From contig NC_013799.1 in assembly GCF_000010785.1 (NCBI RefSeq), positions 1,550,001 to 1,614,000 of the forward strand: DNA of 64,000 nt. The letters are read 5' to 3'. The notes below the pieces were generated by a model. That model did not search any database. It had not been told where the DNA came from and saw only the letters and a program-made list of their open reading frames with translations. A program made the translations under genes and the position numbers. The DNA comes from Hydrogenobacter thermophilus TK-6 (GTDB lineage: Bacteria > Aquificota > Aquificia > Aquificales > Aquificaceae). Of the stretch, positions 34,405 through 42,253 are shown piece by piece (positions within the stretch are counted from its first letter, which is position 1; each line of letters opens with the position of its first letter).

Positions 34405-35421
34405 TTAGCTACGAAGACTTATTTTGGTTTTCTTCTTCTCCATGTAGCCCTTTCTGAGCCTGTAGCCTTCTTCAGGATAAAGCCCGTAAAAGAGGTTCTG
34501 TACATGATTACCTTCTACAAAGAAGGACCACCTTTCTAATGCACTTCCTACAAAAAGGCTGGCATAGGCAAGAGCGTAAAAAGCATACTTATAGTTGGCA
34601 CTTATAAGTGAGTAAAGCAAAAGCATCAGGGGGATTACAAAGGTAAAGATGTATGCTAAAGGTAGTACAAAACTGAGCATCTCTTTGCCACGCCTGTAGT
34701 AAAACTCCTCTGTGCAGTAATTGTTGGTGGTGGTGCCTGTATCCAGCACTTTTACTGGTCTGTTGTGGGGAAGGTTCAAAGCTTCATTGATGGTGGGTCT
34801 TTTTAAGAAGAACTGTCTTACATTGAAGGCAATTCTTAACGCAAGCCCTAAGAATACAAACAGAAGAGCAAGGAGCAGATAGGGTTTTATAAGCTCGGGC
34901 TTGTAGTGGTACGCTGTAGCCAAAAAGGCAGAGGAGCCAAGCATAAGATACATGTTGAGGTAATAAAGTACTGTTAGGGAAGTATTCCACTCAAGCACAA
35001 ACCTATTAGAGGCGTATATCATGGCTGTGGAAAAGGCAGAGAGCCAACCTAATAAAAGGGTAGAGATGCCAAAAAAGTGCTGTACCGCTGGGTGGAGGTT
35101 AAAGTAGTAAGAAACACCATAAAGAAGCAGTGTAAAGCCATAAGCTCCGCTAAAGACAGCTTCGCGCGAAAGCCAAGAGGTGTGGAATCTTTTTATGGCT
35201 TTCCAAGCCCTTAGCTTATGTCCCAGGTGAAAGCTTGCACCAATGGCTCCAAGAGCTATAAGCACCAAAGATATTACGCACGAAAAGAGTATCATGTTAG
35301 GGGGGAGGCTTGTGTTTAAACCAAAGAGGGACAGGAAATCTGTAAGATAGATAAAGCTGAAAAGCCCTATAGATGTGCCTGCTGTAAGGAAAAACCATAT
35401 GAGCGACAGCGGTGGATGCAT
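34405..35421 (-). CDS. soeC: DmsC/SoeC-type membrane anchor of molybdoenzyme
   Basis: A 338-residue inner-membrane protein with about eight spans. RFHTSWLSREAVFSGAYGF is the hallmark of the DmsC anchor family (S-W-L-S-R-E). It should carry electrons between the iron-sulfur subunit and the quinone pool. It follows the beta subunit gene by 2 nt with SD AAGGAGG. Anchor and beta subunit match the SoeABC sulfite dehydrogenase pattern; a DMSO or polysulfide reductase anchor would look similar. The symbol depends on the alpha subunit assignment. Confidence 0.75.
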   Translation of the reverse strand: MHPPLSLIWFFLTAGTSIGLFSFIYLTDFLSLFGLNTSLPPNMILFSCVISLVLIALGAIGASFHLGHKLRAWKAIKRFHTSWLSREAVFSGAYGFTLLLYGVSYYFNLHPAVQHFFGISTLLLGWLSAFSTAMIYASNRFVLEWNTSLTVLYYLNMYLMLGSSAFLATAYHYKPELIKPYLLLALLFVFLGLALRIAFNVRQFFLKRPTINEALNLPHNRPVKVLDTGTTTNNYCTEEFYYRRGKEMLSFVLPLAYIFTFVIPLMLLLYSLISANYKYAFYALAYASLFVGSALERWSFFVEGNHVQNLFYGLYPEEGYRLRKGYMEKKKTKISLRS

Positions 35422-35423
35422 CT

Positions 35424-36122
35424 TTATCCTCCTTTATAATGTCTTTGTACTACCTCAAGGAATAGTGGGTTTTCGGGCTTTAGAAGGTGCTCGTCTATAT
35501 GCACTTTGGTTTCTGTCCTAGGAAGGTAATGGTTAGCTGGGTTTGTGCCCATGTCGGGGAACAATACAAAGCCATTGCGTTCCTTTATGACTTTGTAGGC
35601 TTCGCTGCTGGGGTCTTCTATGTCTCCAAAGAATCTGGCTCTTGCAGGACAGGTGAGCACGCAGGCAGGTTTTCTGTGCTCGGGAGGGAGCGTCTCGTCG
35701 TATATCCTGTCTATGCACAGGGTGCACTTTTTCATGACTTTGTCCGCCTCATCAAACTCTCTACACCCATAAGGACAGGACCAAGAGCAGAGCTTACAGC
35801 CTATGCAGTCATCGTAGTTTACGAGCACAATCCCATCCTGCTCCCTCTTGTAGCTGGCACCCGTGGGACACACAGGTACGCACGGCGCATCCTGACAGTG
35901 AAGGCAGGACTTGGGAAGGTGAAACACCTGTGTGTTGGGAAACTCACCTACCTCGTAGGTCATTATCCTGTTGTACCATACACCCTGAGGCTCTCTCCCG
36001 TAGGGGTCAAAGTCAGAGAGGGGACCAAAGGACGCCTGCGTGTTCCACTCCTTACAGTTGGTAGCACAGGCATGACAACCTACGCAGGTGTTTAAGTCTA
36101 TAACCAAAGCAAACTGAGCCAT
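35424..36122 (-). CDS. soeB: SoeB-type four-cluster iron-sulfur subunit
   Basis: A 232-residue ferredoxin-type protein with four cysteine sets: CVGCHACATNCKEWN, CLHCQDAPCVPVCPTGA, CIGCKLCSWSCPYGC and CTLCIDRI...ACVLTCPARA. This is the DmsB/PsrB/SoeB layout. It has no signal peptide, so it can sit on the cytoplasmic side. ATG 36120-36122 has only a weak SD (AGGTTTAGGG), and the TnpB element ends about 10 nt upstream, so its original translation signal and its link to soeA were probably disturbed by the insertion. Confidence 0.8.
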   Translation of the reverse strand: MAQFALVIDLNTCVGCHACATNCKEWNTQASFGPLSDFDPYGREPQGVWYNRIMTYEVGEFPNTQVFHLPKSCLHCQDAPCVPVCPTGASYKREQDGIVLVNYDDCIGCKLCSWSCPYGCREFDEADKVMKKCTLCIDRIYDETLPPEHRKPACVLTCPARARFFGDIEDPSSEAYKVIKERNGFVLFPDMGTNPANHYLPRTETKVHIDEHLLKPENPLFLEVVQRHYKGG

Positions 36123-36134
36123 CCCTAAACCTGG

Positions 36135-37775
36135 TTATCCAAAGTGCATAAAACCGCACTTTGGGCTGGGGTATTTGTATCCCGCCTCTTTCAGGTATGG
36201 ACATGTCCCCAGCTGGCGGTATTCGTCCATACCATAGCCCCTGTCCCAAGAAACAGGAGCTAACCTTCTTGCTACTCTGTCCCAATCCCCTGAAACTATT
36301 ATACCTCTCAAGGGTGATAAGTCCCTGCTTAGAGACTTACCCAGAACAGGGATAGCAAGGGCTACCTTCACAATTTGCCACAGCTTATAACTTGTCCAAG
36401 ACAAGCCTCTCACCTGCTGCTTCCATCGGTTGACAGGTTCTTGAGCCTGTGGCTCACTGTAAAGGCTTTGGATTATCTTTAAGTTTTTGTTTAGCTCTTT
36501 TAGTTTCTTTTGTATCGGTTTTCTCTTATACTGGTTTTTCTCTTCTTTTAAACTCTCTTGTGTTTTTTGTTTTTCTTCTTGTAGTCTTTCCATCGCAAAA
36601 TCCAAATACTCTTTATCTGTTATTAGTTTTTTGTAATTTTCTGGCAACCTTTCTTTAAATCCTAATGCTTTTCTCCCTATTACAAATGCTCCTGCCGTGT
36701 CTTTATCTAAACTATACTGTGGTGCGTACTTTAACGCCCCCACAACTGATGTGTAAGCCGGGTTTACTTCTATAACTTGAATGCGTTTTCTTTTAGCAAG
36801 TGTTTTTATTTTCTCTAACAAACCTTTGTATATCCATTGCTGTAGTCTCTTCCTTAGCTTCTTACTACCATCTCCTCTTTCACCTCTTGGTATATCTTGT
36901 AATTTTTCTATAGCTATCGCTTTATTCTCTTCCTTAGCCATATCTGTTATCTGATGTGCTATTTGCCAAGACAGGTATTCCCTCTGGTTTTTTGTCTTAT
37001 TCAAAAGAGCAGCTAAAGATACCCTTTTTGTCTTTTCTAAGTTCCCATCTGGTTTGACACTTGCCATAGCTATGTGAAATGGGCTTGCGTTTATGTCTAT
37101 CCCTATTACGCCACTGTCTTTAGTTATAATGGGTTCTTCCAATTTCACCTCTTCATAGCTTATGAATGCATAAAAGTTATTGTTTATCTTTCTTATCTCT
37201 ACTGAATACGGGAAATACTCTCCTGTTATTTCTGCTCGTATTAAGTCTGCTATAAAGTTTATCCATTTATCGTTTTGTCTGGTTGCTGTTCTTTTTATGT
37301 CTGCTTTTATCCAGTTTCTATCTCCTGTGTTTATTCTGAGTGTTAGTTTCTCTTTCTCAAATTCTATTCTGGTATTGAGGTTTCCTTTCTTTGTTTTGTC
37401 TCCTCTTGAGTATAAAAGTCCTTTTCTTCTTTCTTCCCATTTTTGCCGTAGTTTTTCTAATTGCTGTCCATTTAAGTGTTTTTTCTTTAATTTTTCAAAG
37501 AGTTTTCTACCACCAAATATTACTTTTTCTGGGTTTTTCCCTGTTTCTTTGCATAGGTTTATAAGACTTTGTGCCTTAAATATAGCATCATCACAATATC
37601 TTGAGTTTAGGTAGAATATCTTTTGTAGTTCTTTTTTAAGGTCTTTTCTCTCTTGTTTTTCAAGTAGTCTACTGTATGCATACCTATAGCAGGATGAAAA
37701 CCTTCTCATCAATTTCATCAGCTTTTCTTTGTCCTTTTTGCTTTCAAAAGCTATTTTACAGTGTAGTGTTATCAT
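36135..37775 (-). CDS. tnpB: TnpB-related RuvC nuclease, long variant (IS200/IS605 group)
   Basis: A 546-residue basic protein. The RuvC catalytic triad can be placed at D227 (GVIGIDINAS), E290 (KAIAIEKLQD) and D359 (YSLDKDTAGAF). The C4 zinc ribbon usual in TnpB between the last two is absent; LKYAPQYSLDKDTAGAFVIGRKALG occupies the place. About 180 residues extend beyond the last Asp, including a coiled coil (residues about 385-430). TnpB proteins are RNA-guided DNA nucleases using a guide from the 3' end of the element. No tnpA is present. The C-terminal codons run through the right-end hairpin. Confidence 0.85.
   Translation of the reverse strand: MITLHCKIAFESKKDKEKLMKLMRRFSSCYRYAYSRLLEKQERKDLKKELQKIFYLNSRYCDDAIFKAQSLINLCKETGKNPEKVIFGGRKLFEKLKKKHLNGQQLEKLRQKWEERRKGLLYSRGDKTKKGNLNTRIEFEKEKLTLRINTGDRNWIKADIKRTATRQNDKWINFIADLIRAEITGEYFPYSVEIRKINNNFYAFISYEEVKLEEPIITKDSGVIGIDINASPFHIAMASVKPDGNLEKTKRVSLAALLNKTKNQREYLSWQIAHQITDMAKEENKAIAIEKLQDIPRGERGDGSKKLRKRLQQWIYKGLLEKIKTLAKRKRIQVIEVNPAYTSVVGALKYAPQYSLDKDTAGAFVIGRKALGFKERLPENYKKLITDKEYLDFAMERLQEEKQKTQESLKEEKNQYKRKPIQKKLKELNKNLKIIQSLYSEPQAQEPVNRWKQQVRGLSWTSYKLWQIVKVALAIPVLGKSLSRDLSPLRGIIVSGDWDRVARRLAPVSWDRGYGMDEYRQLGTCPYLKEAGYKYPSPKCGFMHFG
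36139..36164 (-). repeat. Perfect hairpin at the right end of the TnpB element
   Basis: CCAAAGTGC (36139-36147) and GCACTTTGG (36156-36164) are perfect 9-bp inverted arms around an 8-nt loop. It overlaps the last codons of tnpB. Subterminal hairpins are how IS200/IS605 ends are recognised, and the 3' end of the TnpB guide RNA normally lies here. Confidence 0.7.
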
Positions 37776-37827
37776 TGCCTAATCCTCTTAAGATTATACA
37801 ATTCTATACAGTTCTTAACGATTCTAC

Positions 37828-38214
37828 TCAACTGTTTTTAACCTCCTTATCAATTAGCCGTTTTAGAGATAAAAGTTTTTGAAAAAGTTCAGCTGACAAG
37901 TCTTTCCCTCTTTCAAGGTTTTCCGCATCAGTTTCCCCTCTATTTTCTGGGTCTATCTGCATACTAATCTCGTGAAATTCACAGTGAATGCTCTCTATTT
38001 CCTCCACCACAGCTCTTATATCTTCTGGAAGTTCCTCCTTTACTGGAGCTATCAACTCGTCCCACCTTTTGCCAAAATTACAGCTATGGCAGTCTTTGTG
38101 CTCAAAGGGTGTGCCTTCCTTTATAGCTCTTTCCAGCTTGTTTATGTAAAGAGAGTGCTGAGAGATAAATATATCCACATCCTTTAGAAACTTCGCAACC
38201 TTGGTCAGGGGCAT
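37828..38214 (-). CDS. Stand-alone CZB (zinc-binding) domain protein
   Basis: A 128-residue helical, cytoplasmic protein. His20, the CNFGKRW motif (Cys45) and the downstream IHCEFHEIS histidines fit the CZB domain (chemoreceptor zinc-binding: 3His/1Cys site). CZB domains usually occur attached to chemoreceptors or diguanylate cyclases, where they sense zinc or hypochlorous acid through the Cys; stand-alone forms exist. Here it follows the two Uma2 genes directly (no gap after 38215), so it belonged to the soe transcript before the transposon entered. Confidence 0.72.
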   Translation of the reverse strand: MPLTKVAKFLKDVDIFISQHSLYINKLERAIKEGTPFEHKDCHSCNFGKRWDELIAPVKEELPEDIRAVVEEIESIHCEFHEISMQIDPENRGETDAENLERGKDLSAELFQKLLSLKRLIDKEVKNS

Positions 38215-38775
38215 TCAGTCTACCTCCAAAAAGATTTCTTTTAGCTCCACCTCAAACTCGGGAATAACCGAGGATTTTACCTTTCCGCTACCCTTTACCT
38301 TTGAGTAGAGTTCAAAGCCCTTTTCGGTATTCTTATATACTTCTATCGCTTTTCTTTTTGGGTCCACTATCCAGTACTCCTTAACGCCTACCCTCTCATA
38401 GACTTCTTTCTTCTCCGTAAGGTCATAGTAGGCTGTGGAAGGGGAGAGTATCTCTATAACCATGTCCGGAGGTCCCTCCACACCCCTTTCGGTTAACTTA
38501 GCCTTTCCGTCTCTGAGGACAACCACTATATCCGGCTGGTATGCGTTCTCTTCATTAAGGTATACATCTACGGGAGCGTAGAGAACTTCACCCTTTTTGC
38601 TCTTGCTAAGTAGGTTAAAGAGCTTTGATGACAATCTGATGGAAACCCTCTGATGTTCAGGCGATGGTGCTGGACTCATAATAAGCTCTCCTTCTATCAG
38701 CTGGTAGGGGCTACCCTCTGGAAGTTTTTCATAGTCCTGAGTGGTGTATTTTTTCTTTTTCAAAACCACTTTCAT
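38215..38775 (-). CDS. Uma2-family (DUF820) PD-(D/E)XK nuclease-like protein, copy 2
   Basis: A 186-residue protein. SPYQLIEGELIMSPAPSPEHQR, NAYQPDIVVVL, DMVIEILSPSTAYYDL and KEYWIVDPKRKAIEVY are the conserved Uma2 blocks; the D ... E-x-L motif is the presumed nuclease core. Uma2 genes are common and multiplied in cyanobacteria and some thermophiles, with unknown biological role. It is a tandem paralog of the next gene upstream (about 60-65 percent identity by eye, 47 identical nucleotides in one block). It begins directly after copy 1 ends. Confidence 0.85.
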   Translation of the reverse strand: MKVVLKKKKYTTQDYEKLPEGSPYQLIEGELIMSPAPSPEHQRVSIRLSSKLFNLLSKSKKGEVLYAPVDVYLNEENAYQPDIVVVLRDGKAKLTERGVEGPPDMVIEILSPSTAYYDLTEKKEVYERVGVKEYWIVDPKRKAIEVYKNTEKGFELYSKVKGSGKVKSSVIPEFEVELKEIFLEVD

Positions 38776-39252
38776 CTACCCAAGCACCTCCTTTAGCTCC
38801 AGTTCTATCCTAAGAAGCTCAGACCTTACCTTGCCTTCCTTTTTTGCTTCAGAGACGAGTCTGAAACCCTCAGGAGTGTTTGAATAAACCTCTATGCTCT
38901 TCATGTGTGGGTCCACTATCCAGTACTCTTTTACACCGGCTTTTTCGTAAACCTCCTTCTTTACCCTAAGGTCATAGTAAGCTGTGGAAGGAGAGAGTAT
39001 TTCCACCACAAGGTCAGGCGCTCCTTCTATGCCTTTTTCCGTTATCTGAGCTTTTGAGCCTTCCAAGACTACTACTATGTCCGGCTGGTATGCGTTCTCC
39101 TCATCCAGATAGACATCTATGGGCGCGTAGAAAACCTCACCTCTTTTTGTTTCTTCAAGAAATGAGTAAAGTTTAGTAAACAGTCTCTTGGAACTTCTCT
39201 GATGCTCAGGCGATGGTGCTGGACTCATAATAAGCTCTCCTTCTATCAGCTG
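38657..39252 (-). repeat. 47-bp direct repeat between the two Uma2 genes
   Basis: The stretches 38657-38703 and 39206-39252 are identical over 47 nt, in the same orientation and frame, encoding the LIEGELIMSPAPSPEH region. The genes differ more elsewhere, so this block was kept by recent duplication, gene conversion or strong constraint. Confidence 0.85.
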
Positions 39253-39315
39253 ATAGGGGCTACCTTCCGGAAGAGCTTCGTAATCTTTTACGGTTTTTTT
39301 ATCCAGCACCTTCAT
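38776..39315 (-). CDS. Uma2-family (DUF820) PD-(D/E)XK nuclease-like protein, copy 1
   Basis: A 179-residue protein, start MKVLDKKTVKDYEALPEG. Same Uma2 blocks as copy 2: SPYQLIEGELIMSPAPSPEH, QPDIVVVL, DLVVEILSPSTAYYDL, KEYWIVDPHMKSIEVY. Its ATG (39313-39315) overlaps the soeA TGA as ATGA, which couples its translation to the alpha subunit gene. A nine-residue longer start is in frame but less likely. Whether it has any role with the molybdoenzyme is unknown. Confidence 0.85.
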   Translation of the reverse strand: MKVLDKKTVKDYEALPEGSPYQLIEGELIMSPAPSPEHQRSSKRLFTKLYSFLEETKRGEVFYAPIDVYLDEENAYQPDIVVVLEGSKAQITEKGIEGAPDLVVEILSPSTAYYDLRVKKEVYEKAGVKEYWIVDPHMKSIEVYSNTPEGFRLVSEAKKEGKVRSELLRIELELKEVLG

Positions 39316-42152
39316 GGCTTGTACCTCAGGACAGGCACCCATCTCTCTTTAATATAGTCCAGGGGCTCTACCTCAAACTGAGGGTATGTCTCTGGCGTTT
39401 GGTCCTCTGCCTTGTAAACCTTTACCTTTGTGTCAAACCAGGCTAAGTGTCCCGTGATGGGGTCTCCGTAATAGACTTCCCTGCCGTTTATGTTTATGCT
39501 GTGGGGGACAACGTGGTTGAGCAGAAATCCCTCGTGTCCTTCTTCCGCCTCGGGCTTTAGTCCCCAGGTGCCTTTCATCTTGCCTATGGCGTTCCATGTC
39601 CAGACGGAGTTAGGCTCTGTAGTGTTGGTAAGGAAAGCCTGACACTTTACCTTTCCCACTCTTGACTCTACCCACACCCAGTCTAAGTGCTTTATACCCA
39701 GCTTCTGGGCGGTCTTGGGGTTCATGTAAAGGTAGTTTCTTGAAGATATCTGCCTGAGCCAAGCGTTCTGAGAGTCCCAGGAGTGGTACATCCACTGGGG
39801 TCTCTGGGTAAAAGCATAAAGGGGGTATTCTTCTCCGGAGACTTCCTCCTCAAAGGGAGGATACCAGAAAGGAAGAGGGTCAAAGTACTTTACCAGCCTG
39901 TCTCTCAGAACCGGGTCGTTAGGTGGCTGATTTTTGCCCTCCCAAAGTCCTTGACCGGCCAGCCTGAAGGTCTGCAGTGTCTCCAAGTAAAAGTTGAAGG
40001 TTATGGGTGCCACCTTTTTAATAAATCCTACACTTACAGCCCACTCCTGATAGTCTTTGTTGACATGCCTATAATAGCGCATATGCTCTGGAAGCTTATA
40101 GTAAAAAAATCCTTTGTTCTTTATATACATCTCCAGCTGGTTGGGGTTTGGCTCGCCCACAAAGTGCTTGTCTCCGTTTTTGCCTCTCCAACCTGCCAAC
40201 GCACCAACTCCAGGCTTTACCTGCCAGTTTATCAAAAAGTCCTTAAAGTCTTTGTACTTTCTGGTGCCATCCTCGTTTACAAAGCCGGGAAGTTTTAGCC
40301 TAGAGCCTATCTCCACCATAACATCTCCCCAGCCTTTTACATCGTAGCCGTTAGCCACAGGGTCCACTATGGGATGTCTGAGGGCATCCACAGGACCGTC
40401 CACGGCGGAGGGGGGTCTGTCCAGCAAAGACAGGGCAAACCACTGCTCCAGATAGGTGGCATCGGGAAGGACTAAGTCAGAGTATGCTACTTGCTCGCTG
40501 TAGAAGGCATCTATAGTGATGATCCTGGGTATTATGTAGTTGCCGGAGGGGTCTGTGGCGGTGAGAGCCTTAAGGATATAAGGTATGTTCTGGGAAGAGT
40601 TCCAAGCCATGTTTGCCATGTATATCATCAGCACCTCTATACCGTAGGGGTTTTGCTGGTATGCGGCGGGTATCACATTCTGTATGCATCCGTGAGCGGT
40701 GAGAGGAAACCACCAGCTGTAAGCCCAGTCTATCCTTATGGGATTGCCCTTTTGGTCCACCAGAAGGTCGTCAGGGTTCTGAGGGTATCCCAGGTGAGGT
40801 CCTGGGTATACCTCTCCGTACTTTATCTCATCAGGCTTTGATATTTTATAAGGCTTGGGAAGGTCTTCTATGTGCTTGGGATATGGTGGTTTGTTGAGGA
40901 ATCCTCCGGGCACATCCACCACACCCAGGAGCATCATAAGAAGGAAAATGGCTCTTGCGGTTTGGAAGCCGTTGGTGTGGGATGCCACACCCCTCATCAC
41001 ATGAAAGGATACGGGTCTTCCTATTACCTTTTTGTGCCTTCTTCCCCACACATCCGTCCACTCTATGGGTAGCTCTATGGGATGGTAAAGGGCAATGCTC
41101 CCCATCTCTTTGGCTATGCGTTCTATATCCTTTGCTGGGATACCCGTAATCTTCTCTACTTTCTCAGGCTCATAATCTTTTACAAGCCTTTCGGCAAATA
41201 TGTCAAAAGCGGGTCTTACCTTGTAGCCTTCTGGAGTGGTAAACTCTCCTATAAAGGCAGGGTCAAGGTCTTCAGGCACTATACGGTCTGCGGATTTAAA
41301 GCTATTAGACTTTTTATCAAAGACCATAGGCTTTCCTTCCTCGTTGCGGTAAAAGAGTCCGTCCTTGGATGTGCCAGGTGCCTGAATGACCAGCCACGGC
41401 GCGTTGGTATACTCTTTCAAAAACTCCCAGTTTATCAGGTTGTATTTGAAAAGCGCGTGCATTATGCCCATAAAAAAGGCTCCGTCTGTGCCAGGCTTTA
41501 TGGGAACCCACTCGTCCGCTACAGCTCCGTAGCCCCAGCGCACTGGGTTTACCACTACAAACTTTCCGCCCTTGCGCTTCATCTCTTGAATGCCCAGCTT
41601 GAAGGGGTTAGAAGAGTGGTCTTCTGCCACGCCTATGAGCATAAAGTACTTGGTGTGCTCAAAGTCCGCCTCTCCAAACTCCCAGAAAGAGCCTCCTATG
41701 GAGTAAAGCCCGGAGGCAGCTATGTTTACAGAGCAAAAGCCCCCGTGAGCTGCCCAGTTTATTGTGCCCAGCTGGCTGGCAAACCAGCTGTTTATAGCTT
41801 GCATCTGGTCTCTTCCGGTAAAGAAGGCTATCTTGTAAGGTCCCTTTTTGCGAGCCTCTTCCAGCCACTGGGTGGCAATTCTGAAAGCCTCTTCCCACTC
41901 TATCTCCACAAACTGACCAGAACCTCTTGGACCCACCCTCAAAAGCGGTTTTTTTAGCCTCGCAGGACTGTACTCCTTCATTATTCCAGAAGAACCTTTT
42001 GCACACAAAACCCCCCTGTTGGTAGGATGCTCATCGTTGCCCTTTATGTAAGTAACTTTGTTGTTTCTCACATAAACTTCTATACCGCACCTGCAGGCGC
42101 ACATATAACATGTGCTGTAAGACTTCCTCTCGTAAAAACTTCCGCCTATCAT
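39312..42152 (-). CDS. soeA: SoeA-type cytoplasmic molybdopterin oxidoreductase (probable sulfite dehydrogenase)
   Basis: A 946-residue molybdo-bis-PGD enzyme. The N-terminal [4Fe-4S] site is C15-x2-C18-x3-C22 ... C50-A-K-G. The stretch VLCAKGSSGIMKEYSPARLKKPLLR is the same as I remember from SoeA of purple sulfur bacteria. There is no twin-arginine signal, so it should face the cytoplasm, as SoeABC does and unlike PsrA/SreA/TtrA. SoeABC oxidises sulfite to sulfate and feeds electrons to quinone. ATG 42150-42152 has SD AGGAGG; an extension to 42206 begins with TTG and is rejected. The beta and anchor genes follow only after a 3.2-kb interruption. Confidence 0.75.
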   Translation of the reverse strand: MIGGSFYERKSYSTCYMCACRCGIEVYVRNNKVTYIKGNDEHPTNRGVLCAKGSSGIMKEYSPARLKKPLLRVGPRGSGQFVEIEWEEAFRIATQWLEEARKKGPYKIAFFTGRDQMQAINSWFASQLGTINWAAHGGFCSVNIAASGLYSIGGSFWEFGEADFEHTKYFMLIGVAEDHSSNPFKLGIQEMKRKGGKFVVVNPVRWGYGAVADEWVPIKPGTDGAFFMGIMHALFKYNLINWEFLKEYTNAPWLVIQAPGTSKDGLFYRNEEGKPMVFDKKSNSFKSADRIVPEDLDPAFIGEFTTPEGYKVRPAFDIFAERLVKDYEPEKVEKITGIPAKDIERIAKEMGSIALYHPIELPIEWTDVWGRRHKKVIGRPVSFHVMRGVASHTNGFQTARAIFLLMMLLGVVDVPGGFLNKPPYPKHIEDLPKPYKISKPDEIKYGEVYPGPHLGYPQNPDDLLVDQKGNPIRIDWAYSWWFPLTAHGCIQNVIPAAYQQNPYGIEVLMIYMANMAWNSSQNIPYILKALTATDPSGNYIIPRIITIDAFYSEQVAYSDLVLPDATYLEQWFALSLLDRPPSAVDGPVDALRHPIVDPVANGYDVKGWGDVMVEIGSRLKLPGFVNEDGTRKYKDFKDFLINWQVKPGVGALAGWRGKNGDKHFVGEPNPNQLEMYIKNKGFFYYKLPEHMRYYRHVNKDYQEWAVSVGFIKKVAPITFNFYLETLQTFRLAGQGLWEGKNQPPNDPVLRDRLVKYFDPLPFWYPPFEEEVSGEEYPLYAFTQRPQWMYHSWDSQNAWLRQISSRNYLYMNPKTAQKLGIKHLDWVWVESRVGKVKCQAFLTNTTEPNSVWTWNAIGKMKGTWGLKPEAEEGHEGFLLNHVVPHSININGREVYYGDPITGHLAWFDTKVKVYKAEDQTPETYPQFEVEPLDYIKERWVPVLRYKP

Positions 42153-42210
42153 GAAAAACCTCCTGCTTAATAAGATATCCCATCGCTGGCAACCTTGATG
42201 TTTCAAGTTT

Positions 42211-42248
42211 CTTATGAAATTATAAGAAATGCTTATGAAATTTATAAG
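42211..42248 (-). promoter_or_regulatory. Paired palindromes upstream of soeA
   Basis: Two palindromes: CTTAT-N6-ATAAG at 42211-42226 and CTTAT-N7-ATAAG at 42232-42248, centres about 21-22 bp apart, 59-96 bp before the soeA ATG. A possible -10 TATCTT lies at 42172-42177 on the minus strand, without a clear -35, which fits activation by a regulator bound upstream. The 13-mer AAATTTATAAGAA here recurs in the promoter at 12.77 kb. Confidence 0.5.
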
Positions 42249-42253
42249 AATAT

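Larger units (their letters stand above)
36123..37827 (-). mobile_element. Single-gene TnpB element (IS1341-like) inserted before soeB
   Basis: The element consists of tnpB plus short ends. Its right end lies in 36123-36164, a few bases before the soeB start codon; its left end lies in the roughly 50 bp upstream of tnpB (37776-37827), an A/T-rich stretch before the CZB gene. No tnpA, target-site duplication or terminal inverted repeat is expected for this group. The exact ends cannot be fixed without an empty-site comparison. Confidence 0.6.

Noticed and set aside
41082-41957. 291-codon plus-strand frame inside soeA
   Set aside because: Antisense shadow of the soeA gene, no recognisable domain.
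39312-42152. Reading soeA as sulfur/polysulfide reductase (SreA/PsrA) or tetrathionate reductase
   Set aside because: Those enzymes carry Tat signals and act in the periplasm; this protein has none and matches the SoeA N-terminal block. Not fully excluded.
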